Shown piece after piece: positions 8,321 to 17,770 of a DNA stretch of 34,801 nucleotides. The position numbers and the translations under genes are program-made. Positions within the stretch are counted from its first letter, which is position 1, and every line of letters starts with the position of its first letter. The notes under the pieces are model-generated. The model was not told the origin of the DNA, did not search any database, and saw only the letters and a list, made by a program, of their open reading frames with translations. Source of the DNA: Alphaproteobacteria bacterium HGW-Alphaproteobacteria-14 (lineage in GTDB: Bacteria > Pseudomonadota > Alphaproteobacteria > Sphingomonadales > Sphingomonadaceae); assembly GCA_002842925.1 (NCBI GenBank), contig PHEL01000053.1, positions 1-34,801 of the forward strand, read 5' to 3'.

Positions 8321-10156
8321 TCAGCCGTCCTTGCGGCGGCGCGCTTTCTTGCGTTCGTTGGGGTCAAGGATCGCCTTGCGCAGACGGATTGATTGCGGGG
8401 TCACTTCGACCATTTCATCGTCGTCGATATAGGCGATGGATTGTTCGAGACTCATCCGGCGCGGCGGGGTTAGCCGGATCGCTTCGTCCTTGCCCGATGA
8501 TCGCACGTTGGACAGCTGCTTGGCCTTCATCGGGTTGACTTCCAGATCATCGGGCTTGGCATTTTCGCCGATGATCATGCCTTCATACAGCCTCATCTGC
8601 GGGGCAACGAACAATTCGCCGCGTTCTTCCAGCATGTTGAGCGCATAGGCATTGGCATCGCCATCGCCGTTCGAGATCAGTACGCCGTTCTGGCGCCCTT
8701 CGATCTGGCCTTTGTAGGGGCCGTATTTTTCGAACAACCGGTTCATGATCCCGGTGCCGCGCGTGTCGGACAGGAATTCGCCGTGATAGCCGATCAGCCC
8801 GCGTGACGGCGCGGAGAAGGTGATGCGGGTCTTGCCCACGCCCGAGGGGCGCATTTCGGTGAGGTCAGCCTTGCGGCGCTGCATCTTTTCCACGACCGTG
8901 CCTGAATGTTCGTCATCCACGTCGATGACCACGGTTTCGTATGGCTCCATGCGCTTGCCGTCTTCCTCGCGGAACAGCACGCGCGGGCGGCTGATGCCGA
9001 GTTCGAAGCCTTCGCGGCGCATCGTTTCGATCAGCACGCCAAGCTGCAATTCACCGCGCCCGGCGACTTCAAAGGCGTCCTTGTCTTCGCTTTCGGTGAC
9101 GCGGATGGCGACGTTGGTTTCGGCCTCGCGCAGCAACCGGTCGCGGATGATGCGGCTGGTCACCTTGGTGCCTTCGCGCCCGGCCAGCGGGCTGTCATTG
9201 ACCGAAAAACGCATTGCCAGCGTCGGCGGGTCAATCGGCTGGGCAGCGATCGGTTCAGACACCGAAGGATCGCAGATGGTGTTGGCAACGGTGGCCTTTT
9301 CCAGCCCGGCCAGCGCAATGATGTCGCCGGCGCGCGCGGTTTCCACCGGCACACGTTCCAGCCCGTCAAAGCTCATCAGCTTGGTTGCGCGGCCCACTTC
9401 GATCACCTTGCCGTCCATGTCGATGGCGTGGATCGGATCATTGACCTTGATTGTGCCCGACTGCACCCGGCCGGTAATTACGCGGCCCATGAAGTTGTCG
9501 CGATCGAGCAGCGTGGCCAGGAAGCTGAACTTCGCGTCCGGATCGAGGCCGGGGGCGGGCACGTGTTCAATGATCTTTTCGAACAGCGGAGCAAGGCTGC
9601 CTTCGCGGCGATCCTGATCCTCGCTGGCATAGCCATCACGGCCCGATGCATAGAGCACCGGGAATTCGAGCTGATCGTCAGCAGCATCAAGGCTGACGAA
9701 CAGATCGAACACTTCGTCCAGCACTTCCTGCGGGCGGCCATCGGGACGGTCGATTTTGTTGACGACGACAATCGGGCGCAGGCCCAGCGCCAGTGCCTTG
9801 CCAGTCACAAACTTGGTCTGCGGCATCGCGCCTTCGGCGCTGTCGACCAGCAGGATCACGCCGTCGACCATGCTGAGAATGCGTTCCACCTCGGCGCCGA
9901 AATCGGCGTGGCCGGGGGTGTCGACGATGTTGATGCGCGTGGTGCTACCATCCGCGCCATGCCATTCGACGCTGGTGCACTTGGCCAAAATCGTGATCCC
10001 GCGTTCCTTTTCCAGATCGCCCGAATCCATTGCGCGTTCTTCGACCCGCTGGTTTTCGCGGAACGTGCCCGATTGGCGGAACAACTGGTCGACCAACGTG
10101 GTCTTTCCGTGGTCAACGTGGGCGATAATCGCGATATTTCTCAAGGCAGACGACAT
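8321..10156 (-). CDS. typA: translational GTPase TypA/BipA
   Basis: 611 residues, standard for TypA/BipA, a ribosome-binding GTPase of the EF-G superfamily needed for ribosome assembly and stress adaptation. The G domain shows G1 AHVDHGKTTL, switch residues KERGITI, G3 DTPGHADF and G4 NKID. EF-G-like domains III and V follow, including the TypA-specific PSRGLIGYHGEFLSDTRG and the C-terminal block ending LDPNERKK. Start ATG 10156 gives the usual MSSALRNIAIIAHVDHG beginning. It is a single gene on the minus strand with a 415-bp divergent region separating it from the TonB-dependent receptor. Confidence 0.97.
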   Translation of the reverse strand: MSSALRNIAIIAHVDHGKTTLVDQLFRQSGTFRENQRVEERAMDSGDLEKERGITILAKCTSVEWHGADGSTTRINIVDTPGHADFGAEVERILSMVDGVILLVDSAEGAMPQTKFVTGKALALGLRPIVVVNKIDRPDGRPQEVLDEVFDLFVSLDAADDQLEFPVLYASGRDGYASEDQDRREGSLAPLFEKIIEHVPAPGLDPDAKFSFLATLLDRDNFMGRVITGRVQSGTIKVNDPIHAIDMDGKVIEVGRATKLMSFDGLERVPVETARAGDIIALAGLEKATVANTICDPSVSEPIAAQPIDPPTLAMRFSVNDSPLAGREGTKVTSRIIRDRLLREAETNVAIRVTESEDKDAFEVAGRGELQLGVLIETMRREGFELGISRPRVLFREEDGKRMEPYETVVIDVDDEHSGTVVEKMQRRKADLTEMRPSGVGKTRITFSAPSRGLIGYHGEFLSDTRGTGIMNRLFEKYGPYKGQIEGRQNGVLISNGDGDANAYALNMLEERGELFVAPQMRLYEGMIIGENAKPDDLEVNPMKAKQLSNVRSSGKDEAIRLTPPRRMSLEQSIAYIDDDEMVEVTPQSIRLRKAILDPNERKKARRRKDG

Positions 10157-10571
10157 TCGGGGAACTTCCGGTGAAAAAGCCGGTCGCAGGGCGTCCGGTG
10201 CATGAAATACGGGCAGCGCGCGCCGGGCACGATGCGTTAGGCGGTGTTTGTGGCGAGTTAGCGACAGACCTTGACGCTACGGCATGGGCCACAGACGCGC
10301 CGGAGTGCTGCGATGCAACATTGCCGCGCCGCCTAGCGCAAGCGCGCGCAAGGGGCAAGCGCAGGGCTTTGCGAAGCGGCGTGTCAAGGGCGGGGCAGTG
10401 TGACTCTTGCGCAACATTCTGCCGTTTTGTCTCGGAAAAGCGCGGGTCTGCGGCTTGCCGCTGCCGCAACACTGGCTTATCACCGCGATTGCACGACCAC
10501 GGGAGAGAACGCATCTTGAGATGCGGGCCTTAACCGGCGCCGGGGTCGCGGGATTTAGGAGAGGAGCTTCC
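10157..10571. promoter_or_regulatory. divergent intergenic region of typA and the TonB-dependent receptor
   Basis: These 415 bases hold no convincing gene. They must contain the promoter of typA on the left and of the receptor on the right. Two palindromes are visible on the receptor side: TTGCGCAA at 10407-10414 and CGCATCT-TG-AGATGCG at 10510-10525. I could not assign a confident -35/-10 pair. Confidence 0.6.
10510..10525. promoter_or_regulatory. palindrome in the leader of the TonB-dependent receptor
   Basis: CGCATCT (10510-10516) and AGATGCG (10519-10525) form a perfect 7-bp inverted repeat with a two-base centre, 46 bases before the receptor start codon. It could be an operator for a dimeric repressor. 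A hairpin is unlikely with such a small loop unless the inner pairs open. Confidence 0.45.
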
Positions 10572-13126
10572 ATGCGTTCGACCACCACCGGCTTTGCCGG
10601 ATCATATCGATTCACCCTGCTCGCAGGGGCTGCGGCCTTTGCCCTTGGCGCACCAGGCGTCGCTTTCGCGCAGGACCAGGCACCTGAGGCCGAGGCTCCG
10701 GAAAGCAGCAACGTCATCATCGTTACCGCATCCAAGCGCGAACAGACTCTGCAGGAAACCCCGATCTCGGTATCGGTGACCAGCGGTGAAACGCTTAAAA
10801 ACGCGCAGATTCGTGACGTGCTTGACCTGCAGACCGTCACGCCATCGCTGCGGGTCAGTCAGTTGCAGAATGCTTCGTCGACGACCTTCATCATTCGTGG
10901 CTTCGGCAACGGCGATAACAACTTCGGCATTGAACCGTCGGTCGGCGTGTTCATCGATGGCGTGTTCCGGTCGCGCTCAGCCGCTTCGCTGTCCGACCTT
11001 AACATGGTTCAGCGCATCGAAGTGCTCAATGGCCCGCAATCGACGCTGTTTGGCAAGAACGCCAGCGCGGGCGTGATTTCGGTGATCACCAAAGAACCGC
11101 AATACAAATTCGGCGGCCAGGTTGAAGCGAGCTACGGCAATTATGATGCTGTGGTGCTGAAGGGCGAAATTACCGGCCCGATCAGCGAAAACATCGCGTT
11201 TTCACTCGATGGCAGCTACAACCGGCGCGATGGCTATGCCCGGATCGTCAATCTCAACGAAGACATCTCCGACCGCAACCGCTGGTCGGCGCGCGGCCAG
11301 TTGCTGATCGAACCGTCGGCTGATCTCAAAATCCGCGCGATCGCCGATTACAGCAAGATTGACGAAGCATGTTGCACGGTCAGCACGCAGGTGGCCGGGC
11401 CAACGGCGGGCGCAATTTTCGCGGTTGGTGGTGTGCTTGATACTGATTTCTTCAGCTTCAACACCTTCCTCAACAAAGTTCCGATCAACAAGGTCGAAAA
11501 TTACGGCGGTTCGGTGCAGGTTGACTGGAATATCGGCAATCTTTCTTTGACATCAATCACTTCCTATCGCGAACTTGATAACTTTGTCGATCAGGATGTT
11601 GATTTCACCAGCGCCGATGTGATAAACGAACTTCGCGATCAGGCGGTTGAAACCTTTACTCAGGAACTGCGCATCGCGTCCGATTTCGACGGACCGATCA
11701 ACTTCCTGCTGGGTGGATTTTATTTCGATGAATCGATTACGCAAAACAGCGGACTGACCACCGGAGCGGTAGCACGCCCGTTCTTCGATCTGCTGGCGGG
11801 CGGCGGCGTGCCTGGCACTTTGAGCTTCGTTGAAGGTGCGCTTGGTCTTCCGCAGAACAGCATTTTCTCACCTGGCGCGCTGACCTCCGAGCAGTTCTCG
11901 ATGGACAATGAATCATGGTCGGTATTCGGCACCGTGGATCTGGAGCCGGTTGACGGCCTCGTGTTGACCGCCGGGTTCAATTACACCGACGACAAGAAAA
12001 CCTTCGCATTCGCGCAGCAATCCTTCGATGAATTGTCGAACATCAACCTGGTCGATGCCTTCATCACTCTGGCGAGCGGTGGTACAGTGACTAACCGGGC
12101 GCAGTTCCAGGCGCTGCCGCTTGCGAACCAGCAGGCGCTGCTGGCGGCGGCGACCAATCCGGCGGCAAACCCGCTGCTTGGCCTTACCCCGCTCCAGTTC
12201 CAGCCGCCGTTCCTGTCTCTGCCCAACTCGGTTGAGCCGGGCCGCACCAATGATGACAAATTCACCTATCTGCTGCGCACGAGGTCAATGTCTACGCCAG
12301 CTATTCGACCGGCTTCAAGGCGAGCTCGGTGAACCTGTCGCGTGATAGCCGTCCGTTGTTCGGTGACTTTATTCCCGGGCCAGGGCGATCGACCTTCGCG
12401 GCGCCGTCCTCGCCGATCACCGATGCCGGGTTGGCTGTGACCAACCTCGGCACCGGTTCGCGCTTTGCCGGGCCGGAAAAGGCGGAAGTCTACGAAATCG
12501 GCGTGAAGGCGCAGTGGCCAGGGTTTGGCTTCAATCTCGCGGTGTTCGACCAGTCGATCCAGGGCTTCCAGAGCCTCCTGTTCACCGGCACCGGCTTCCA
12601 GCTCAACAATGCTGGTAAGCAATCGGTGCAGGGGTTCGAGCTTGATACCACGATCAGGCCGACCCAAGCGCTGGTGCTGACCTTCGCTGTGACCCACCTT
12701 GATCCGCTGTTCGACAGCTTCACCGAAAGCCCGGTGGGTGACCTTACCGGTCAGCGTCCCGGCGGCATCCCGTCGTGGAGCCTTGCCACCTCGGCGACCT
12801 ACACGCACGAATTCGGCAATAGCGGCAACAAGCTGATGACCCGCGTGGATTACAACCATGAAAGCAACACGCCGATCAATAACGGGTTGCCCGCCTTCAA
12901 CGCAAGCCTGGGCAATACCCGGATCTTCAGCCGTGAAGTCAATCTGGTCAACGCCTCGATGATCCTGCAGCTCGATAATGGGCTCGAAGTCGGTGGCTGG
13001 GCGCGCAACCTGCTTGATGATAAATACATCATCACGGTGTTCGATAGCACCGCGCAGGCAGGTTCGGTTTCGGGCTATCCGAACCAGCCGCGCACTTATG
13101 GCGGTCTGGTGCGCTTCAAGTTCTGA
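10572..13126 (+). pseudogene. TonB-dependent outer-membrane receptor interrupted by a frameshift
   Basis: ATG 10572 follows a good ribosome site (GAGGAG at 10561-10566) and encodes a signal peptide ending GVAFAQDQ. A plug domain follows (ETPISVSVTSGETL, FIIRGFGNGDNNFGI, RIEVLNGPQSTLFGKNASAG), then the beta-barrel. The first frame runs into unrelated sequence after FTYLLR at about 12278 and stops at 12332. The barrel continues in another frame from 12281 as EVNVYASYSTGFKASSVN and ends with TYGGLVRFKF, the usual aromatic C-terminal residue. Together the parts make about 850 residues, a normal receptor. The shift fits loss of 1 base (or 4, 7 and so on), and several residues usual before VNVYASY seem missing. 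Without repair the barrel cannot close. The ligand, perhaps a siderophore or plant-derived molecule, is unknown. Confidence 0.85.
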
Positions 13127-13146
13127 TCTGACGCTTCGGCTGACGG

Positions 13147-13188
13147 AAAAAAGAGGCCTCGCGCAGATGATGCGCGGGGCCTTTTTTA
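13147..13188 (+). terminator. Rho-independent terminator after the TonB-dependent receptor
   Basis: An A-rich run precedes GAGGCCTCGCGC, a short loop AGATGAT, the partner GCGCGGGGCC and then TTTTTT (13182-13187). This is the clearest intrinsic terminator in the window. It lies 20 bases after the receptor stop codon. Confidence 0.88.
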
Positions 13189-13251
13189 TTGCGCGCGGGC
13201 GGCGAATATGTTGATTCGGCCTTGCTTCATGAGCGCAAGGGGAAACACATA

Positions 13252-13731
13252 ATGGAATGGATGATTTTGCCGTTCAAACGGTATGCCGATTTTCAGGGGC
13301 GTTCGCGGCGCAAGGAATACTGGATGTTCGCGCTCCTCAACCTGCTGGTGGCACTGGTGCTGGCGGGGCCGTTCTTCTTCAGCTTCATCAGCGCAAGCAT
13401 CGCCGCTGCGGGCGAGGCGAACGCGGAGGCCGCCGCGATGGAAGCGATGATGGAAGGCGGGATGGGCCTTTCAGTGGTGGGCGTTGTGATTTACGGCTTG
13501 TATGCGTTGGCCGCCTTCATTCCGAGTATCGCAGTAACCGTGCGGCGACTGCATGATCGCGACATGTCAGGCTGGTGGTACCTTGGCCTCGCTGTCGGCG
13601 GACTGCTTCCATTCGTCGGGTTTCTCGCCAGCATTGCATTGCTGGTGCTGATGGTATTGCCGGGAACGGCGGGCCCCAATCGCTTCGGCCACGATCCGAA
13701 AGACCCCTACGCCGAAGACGTCTTCGCCTGA
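13252..13731 (+). CDS. DUF805 membrane protein
   Basis: 159 residues starting MEWMILPFKRYADFQGRSRRKEYW, the family's typical N-terminus (a Tyr-Trp rich segment before the first helix). Three or four hydrophobic segments are visible, at about residues 25-48, 72-95 and 118-142, with the conserved TVRRLHDRDMSGWWYL between them. The function of DUF805 proteins is not established; they are inner-membrane proteins. ATG 13252 has AAGGGGA at 13238-13244 in good position; upstream in-frame starts add a stretch that overlaps the terminator. The gene follows the receptor terminator and converges on the ABC permease gene. Confidence 0.88.
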   Translation: MEWMILPFKRYADFQGRSRRKEYWMFALLNLLVALVLAGPFFFSFISASIAAAGEANAEAAAMEAMMEGGMGLSVVGVVIYGLYALAAFIPSIAVTVRRLHDRDMSGWWYLGLAVGGLLPFVGFLASIALLVLMVLPGTAGPNRFGHDPKDPYAEDVFA

Positions 13732-13746
13732 GTCACAGCCCGCGCG

Positions 13747-13779
13747 GGCGCTGCCGGGAGCTACAATTCCCGCAGCGCC
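13747..13779. terminator. hairpin between the convergent DUF805 and permease genes
   Basis: GGCGCTGC-C-GGGA (13747-13759) pairs with TCCC-GCAGCGCC (13768-13779), a 12-bp stem with one bulged base. It overlaps the last codons of the permease gene. A bidirectional terminator role is possible, but no T run is seen. Confidence 0.35.
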
Positions 13780-16286
13780 TGCGCCGGTTTCGCGCGCAGC
13801 AGCGGCAGCGATCCGGCCAGCGCGAAGGCAAGCACAAGGCCGACCCCAAGGCCGAGCACGCCCAGCACCTGACCCCAATCGGGCAGCCATTCGAATCCGA
13901 ACAGCTGGGTGATCACCATCCAGGCAAGGCTGCCGCCCAGAACCAGTGCCACCAGTGCGAGCACGCCGGCCAGCAAGCCATATTCCGCCAATTGCAGCAG
14001 CAGAATCTGCCGCCGGCTCGCGCCCAGCACCCGCAGCATCACCGTGTCATAGGTGCGCGCCGCCCGCGCCGCCGCAATCGCGCCCATCAGCACCGCAAGG
14101 CCCGCGAGCACCGTAACCGCCGCCGCAGCCAGCGTGGCGAGGCTTACCTGCTGCAGGATCGTGCGCGCCTCTTTCAGAATGCCTCCGACCTCGATCACCG
14201 AGCTTGAAGGCATTTCCTTGACCATCGCACGCAGCAAGCGCCCGCGCGCTTCGCTGTCTGCGCCTTCGGGCAGATCGATTGTGGCCGAAAGGTTGTGCGG
14301 CGCATCGCTGATGGCGTTGCGGCTGAACACCAGCAGGAAGTTGAAACCCATGCTTTCCCAGTCGATTTCCCGCAAGGACGCAATCCGCGCGGTGCGCTCC
14401 ACGCCGAGGATCCCGACGGTGATGTAATCGCCCACCATGAGGCCAGCGGCCTTGGCGAGATCGGCATCGACCGAAACCAGCGGTTCGCCCTTGTGGAACG
14501 GGCTCCACCATTCACCTGCCACCACGCGGTTGCCCTTCGGGATGGTGTCGGCATAGGTAAGGCCGCGCTCGCCGCGCAGGCCCCATGCGCCTTCGGGCAG
14601 CTCCTCAAGATCGGCAACCCGCGTCATGTCATCCTTCGGACCATAGGCCAGCACCGCGCCGCGCATGGTGGGGACGGTGCGGATCGCAGCCTCGGGGAAA
14701 TCGGTCTGAACCAGTTCGAAGAAGCGCGGTTCCTTGTCGCGCGGCACGTCGAGCACGAAGTAATCGGGCGCATCCCGCGGCACGCGGCTCTGGATATTGC
14801 CATCAATCGCGCTCTGCACGGCGGCGAGCAGCACAAAGGCAGCAAGGCCGAAGCCGAGCGCCGTCACCAGCGATCCTGTTGGCGCGCCGGGGCGGTGGAT
14901 GTTCGACAAGGCGCTGCGCAGCAGCGGATTGCGCGGGCGCGGCAGGCGGCGGGCGATGGTCTGGATTGTCCAGCCAAGCCCTGCCAGCAACAATAACGCA
15001 CCGCCCGCGCCGAGCAAGAACCCGCCCGACAGCAACGGCTGCGCGGTCGTTATCAGCGCCAGAGCGCAGATTGCCGCAATGCCGAGGCCGGTGGCGAGCA
15101 ACGCCCGTTTGTCCCGCGCCAGCGGTGTCACACCTGACCGCATCAGCGCCATCGCCGGATAGGTGCGTGCGCGCAGCAAGGGTGCTGCGGCAAAAGCGAA
15201 GGCGACAAGCAATCCGTAAGCCGCCGCCAAAGCCAGCGGGCCAGGGGCGATGATAAAGCCGCTTTCCACCGGCAACAGGCCTTGCAGCGCCGTGCCAAGC
15301 AACGGAGTGACAAGCACGCCTACAGCCAGCCCGGCAAGGCTTCCGACCAGCGCCGCCGCACCGATCTGCATCGTGTAGATCCGCACGATATCGCTTGAGG
15401 TCGCGCCAAGCACCTTCAGCGTGGCGATGCTGCCGCGCCTCTGATCGAGATAGGATGAAACCCCGCCTGCAATGCCGATACCTGCGATCACCAATGCGGC
15501 AAGACCCACCAGCGTCAGGAAATCGCTCATCTGCCGCACGAAGCGGTCTGTTCCGGGCGAAGCACGGTCGCGGGTGCGGATATCGAACCCGGCGTTGGGG
15601 AAGGCCTTGGAGAGCGCTTCCTCGGCCGCCTTGGCATCGCGCGCCGGGTTGGCAAAAGCGATGCGGTGCTTGCTCTGATACAGCGCACCCGGTTGCAGCA
15701 ATTCGGCGGCGGCGGGTATATCCTGCGCGACGATTACCGTCGGGCCGAGGGCAAAGCCTTCGGACAGGCGATCAGGTTCGTCCTTGATTACGCCAGCGGC
15801 TGTCAGGGTAACAGTGCCGACGCTGAAGGTATCGCCCACGGCAATCCCCAACCGCTCGATAGCGGTTTCGGCAATCCACGCGTCGGTGCCCGAAGGCGCG
15901 CCAACCTCGCGGCCATCAGCCAGCACCAGCGTGCCGAACATCGGCCACTTGGCGTCCACTGCCTTGAGTTCGATCGGCGCGGCCGCTTCTGGCGTGCTGG
16001 CCATGGCCTGCAGGCGGAAGCCGCTGGAAACCTCGCCATATTCTGCCAGCGCCTCGCGCTCGTCAGACCGCAGATCGCGCTGCCAGACTTCGACCTCCAG
16101 ATCGCCGCCGAGCAATTCCTGCCCGCTCGAGGCAAGTTCCTGCTCGATCGCGGCGGTAAGGGTGCCGATTGCCGCGAGCGCTGCGGTGCCGAGGAAGATG
16201 CACACGAGCAGCAGGCGCAGGCCCTTGAACCGGGCGTTGAGATCGCGCCGGGCGATGGCCCATGCGGTCTTGAAAGGCAGGCTCAT
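13761..16286 (-). CDS. ABC transporter permease, FtsX-like (YbbP family)
   Basis: 841 residues from ATG 16286 (MSLPFKTAWAIARRDLNAR). It has the two-FtsX layout of YbbP-type permeases: one N-terminal helix, a large periplasmic domain (about residues 50-230), three helices (VGLAALVIAGIGIAGG onward), a second pair of helices, another periplasmic domain and three C-terminal helices ending LPLLRAKPAQALREL. Its start overlaps the stop of the ATPase gene by four bases (ATGA), so the two are co-translated. YbbA/YbbP-type systems are paired with the esterase TesA in many Proteobacteria and are annotated as a putative lysophospholipase-related or lipid exporter; the real substrate is uncertain. Confidence 0.9.
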   Translation of the reverse strand: MSLPFKTAWAIARRDLNARFKGLRLLLVCIFLGTAALAAIGTLTAAIEQELASSGQELLGGDLEVEVWQRDLRSDEREALAEYGEVSSGFRLQAMASTPEAAAPIELKAVDAKWPMFGTLVLADGREVGAPSGTDAWIAETAIERLGIAVGDTFSVGTVTLTAAGVIKDEPDRLSEGFALGPTVIVAQDIPAAAELLQPGALYQSKHRIAFANPARDAKAAEEALSKAFPNAGFDIRTRDRASPGTDRFVRQMSDFLTLVGLAALVIAGIGIAGGVSSYLDQRRGSIATLKVLGATSSDIVRIYTMQIGAAALVGSLAGLAVGVLVTPLLGTALQGLLPVESGFIIAPGPLALAAAYGLLVAFAFAAAPLLRARTYPAMALMRSGVTPLARDKRALLATGLGIAAICALALITTAQPLLSGGFLLGAGGALLLLAGLGWTIQTIARRLPRPRNPLLRSALSNIHRPGAPTGSLVTALGFGLAAFVLLAAVQSAIDGNIQSRVPRDAPDYFVLDVPRDKEPRFFELVQTDFPEAAIRTVPTMRGAVLAYGPKDDMTRVADLEELPEGAWGLRGERGLTYADTIPKGNRVVAGEWWSPFHKGEPLVSVDADLAKAAGLMVGDYITVGILGVERTARIASLREIDWESMGFNFLLVFSRNAISDAPHNLSATIDLPEGADSEARGRLLRAMVKEMPSSSVIEVGGILKEARTILQQVSLATLAAAAVTVLAGLAVLMGAIAAARAARTYDTVMLRVLGASRRQILLLQLAEYGLLAGVLALVALVLGGSLAWMVITQLFGFEWLPDWGQVLGVLGLGVGLVLAFALAGSLPLLRAKPAQALREL

Positions 16287-16990
16287 GCCGCGCCAGATGC
16301 TTGAGGCGCGGTATCGGATACGATCACCCCGTCGGCCATGGTCAGCACCCGTTCGCACCGCGCGGCAAGGCTGGCATCGTGGGTAATGATCAGCAGCGTC
16401 GCGCCTGTTTCGGCGCGGCGGGCGAACAGCAGATTGATGATCTCCTCACCGGTGGCAGCATCGAGGTTGCCGGTGGGTTCGTCAGCGAAGATCAGATCGG
16501 GACGCGGCGCTGTGGCACGGGCGATGGCGACACGTTGCTGTTCGCCGCCCGAAAGCTGGGTTGGGTAATGCCCGGTGCGGTGGCCCAGGCCGACAGCGGC
16601 AAGTTCCGCCTGTGCGCGCGAGGCGGCATCGGCCATCCCGGCAAGTTCCATCGGGGTGGCGACGTTTTCGGCTGCGGTCATGGTGGGCAGCAGGTGGAAC
16701 GCCTGAAGCACAATCCCGATCCGTCCCCGGCGCGCTGCGGCAAGGCCGTCTTCGCCAAGCGCGGCGAAATCCGCGCCCGCCACCGTCACGCTGCCGCCGC
16801 TGGCGCGTTCAAGGCCCGACAGCACCGCCATCAGCGAGCTTTTGCCCGATCCCGATGGGCCAAGCAGCGCCACCACCTCGCCGCGCGTAATGTCCAGATC
16901 AATTCCGCGCAGGATCGTGACCGGCGCGGCATTGCTGCCGAGGGTGAGGGTAAGATTGCGGGCGCTGATCGCGAGAGAGGGACTTGTCAC
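16283..16990 (-). CDS. ABC transporter ATP-binding protein (YbbA family)
   Basis: About 235 residues. It shows Walker A GPSGSGKSS, the Q-loop IVLQAFHLLP, the signature LSGGEQQR, Walker B LIFADEP, the D-loop GNLD and the switch histidine in IITHDASLA. This is the LolD/MacB/YbbA subgroup that powers FtsX-like permeases. I take GTG 16990 (VTSPSLAISARN) as the start, since it keeps the gene out of the divergent esterase gene; a TTG at 17026 would overlap it. With the permease it should form a mechanotransmission-type ABC complex at the inner membrane. It is transcribed away from the TesA-like gene, with a shared promoter region of only about 60 bases. Confidence 0.92.
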   Translation of the reverse strand: MTSPSLAISARNLTLTLGSNAAPVTILRGIDLDITRGEVVALLGPSGSGKSSLMAVLSGLERASGGSVTVAGADFAALGEDGLAAARRGRIGIVLQAFHLLPTMTAAENVATPMELAGMADAASRAQAELAAVGLGHRTGHYPTQLSGGEQQRVAIARATAPRPDLIFADEPTGNLDAATGEEIINLLFARRAETGATLLIITHDASLAARCERVLTMADGVIVSDTAPQASGAA

Positions 16991-17050
16991 AGGTTTCCGA
17001 TGGCATAGTTGATGGGGTGCGGGCAAGTTACTCGCAGGGGAGGTTCACGG

Positions 17051-17770
17051 ATGCACAGGCGCGGTTGGTCGAATATTGTCATACTTGGCGCTGCGGCACT
17101 CGCGCTGGCGGGGTGCAGCGGCGATGCGGCGGATGATACCGCCCGCGCGCCCGAAATGGCGGAGGATGGTTCGGCGGCACTCCCCGCGATCCCGATCATG
17201 GGGCCGGAACGGCGGATCATTGCCTTTGGGGACAGCCTGTTTGCCGGATATGGCCTCGATCCGGCGCAAAGCTACCCGGCGCGGCTGGAAGCGGCCTTGC
17301 GGGTGAAAGGCATCAATGCCGCGATCACCAATGCCGGGATTTCGGGCGATACCTCGGCAGCGGGTCTGCAACGGCTGGCCTTCACGCTCGATGCACAAGC
17401 AGGCAAGCCCGATCTGTTCATCCTTGAACTCGGCGGGAATGACCTGCTGCGCGGACTGTCGCCAGACGAAACAAAGGCCAATCTGGCCAAGATGCTCGAT
17501 GAATTGCGCGCGCGCGATATTCCGGTGTTGCTGATGGGAATGCGCAGCCCGCCCAATTACGGGCCGGAATATCAGGCGCAGTTTGATGCGCTCTACCGCG
17601 ATCTTGCCAGACAATACGGCGCAGACCTGATCCCGTTCTGGCTGGAAGACATCTACCGCGAGCCGGAGCTGTTCCAGTCTGATCGCATCCACCCCACGGC
17701 TGAGGGGATCGAACGGCTGGTTGCGGCGACCTTGGGCGAGGTTGCGGAGGCTTTGCCGGAGACGGAGTAG
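17051..17770 (+). CDS. SGNH/GDSL arylesterase, TesA-like lipoprotein
   Basis: 239 residues. AGGGGAGG at 17036-17043 lies well before ATG 17051. The N-terminus has a lipoprotein signal with lipobox LALAGC, followed by a low-complexity linker, so the enzyme is probably membrane-anchored, unlike soluble periplasmic E. coli TesA. The four SGNH blocks are present: FGDSLFAGYG (Ser), NAGISGDT (Gly), LGGNDLLRG (Asn) and SDRIHPTAEG (Asp and His). It should cleave esters or thioesters such as lysophospholipids or aryl esters. It is divergent from the ybbA/ybbP-like genes, matching the known pairing. Its stop codon abuts the recF stop codon with no base between. Confidence 0.92.
   Translation: MHRRGWSNIVILGAAALALAGCSGDAADDTARAPEMAEDGSAALPAIPIMGPERRIIAFGDSLFAGYGLDPAQSYPARLEAALRVKGINAAITNAGISGDTSAAGLQRLAFTLDAQAGKPDLFILELGGNDLLRGLSPDETKANLAKMLDELRARDIPVLLMGMRSPPNYGPEYQAQFDALYRDLARQYGADLIPFWLEDIYREPELFQSDRIHPTAEGIERLVAATLGEVAEALPETE

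Noticed and set aside
8906-10174. Long open frame opposite typA (over 400 codons)
   Set aside because: It is antisense to a certain gene, its amino-acid mix is His/Arg/Gln-rich without any recognisable domain, and high GC content makes such frames common.
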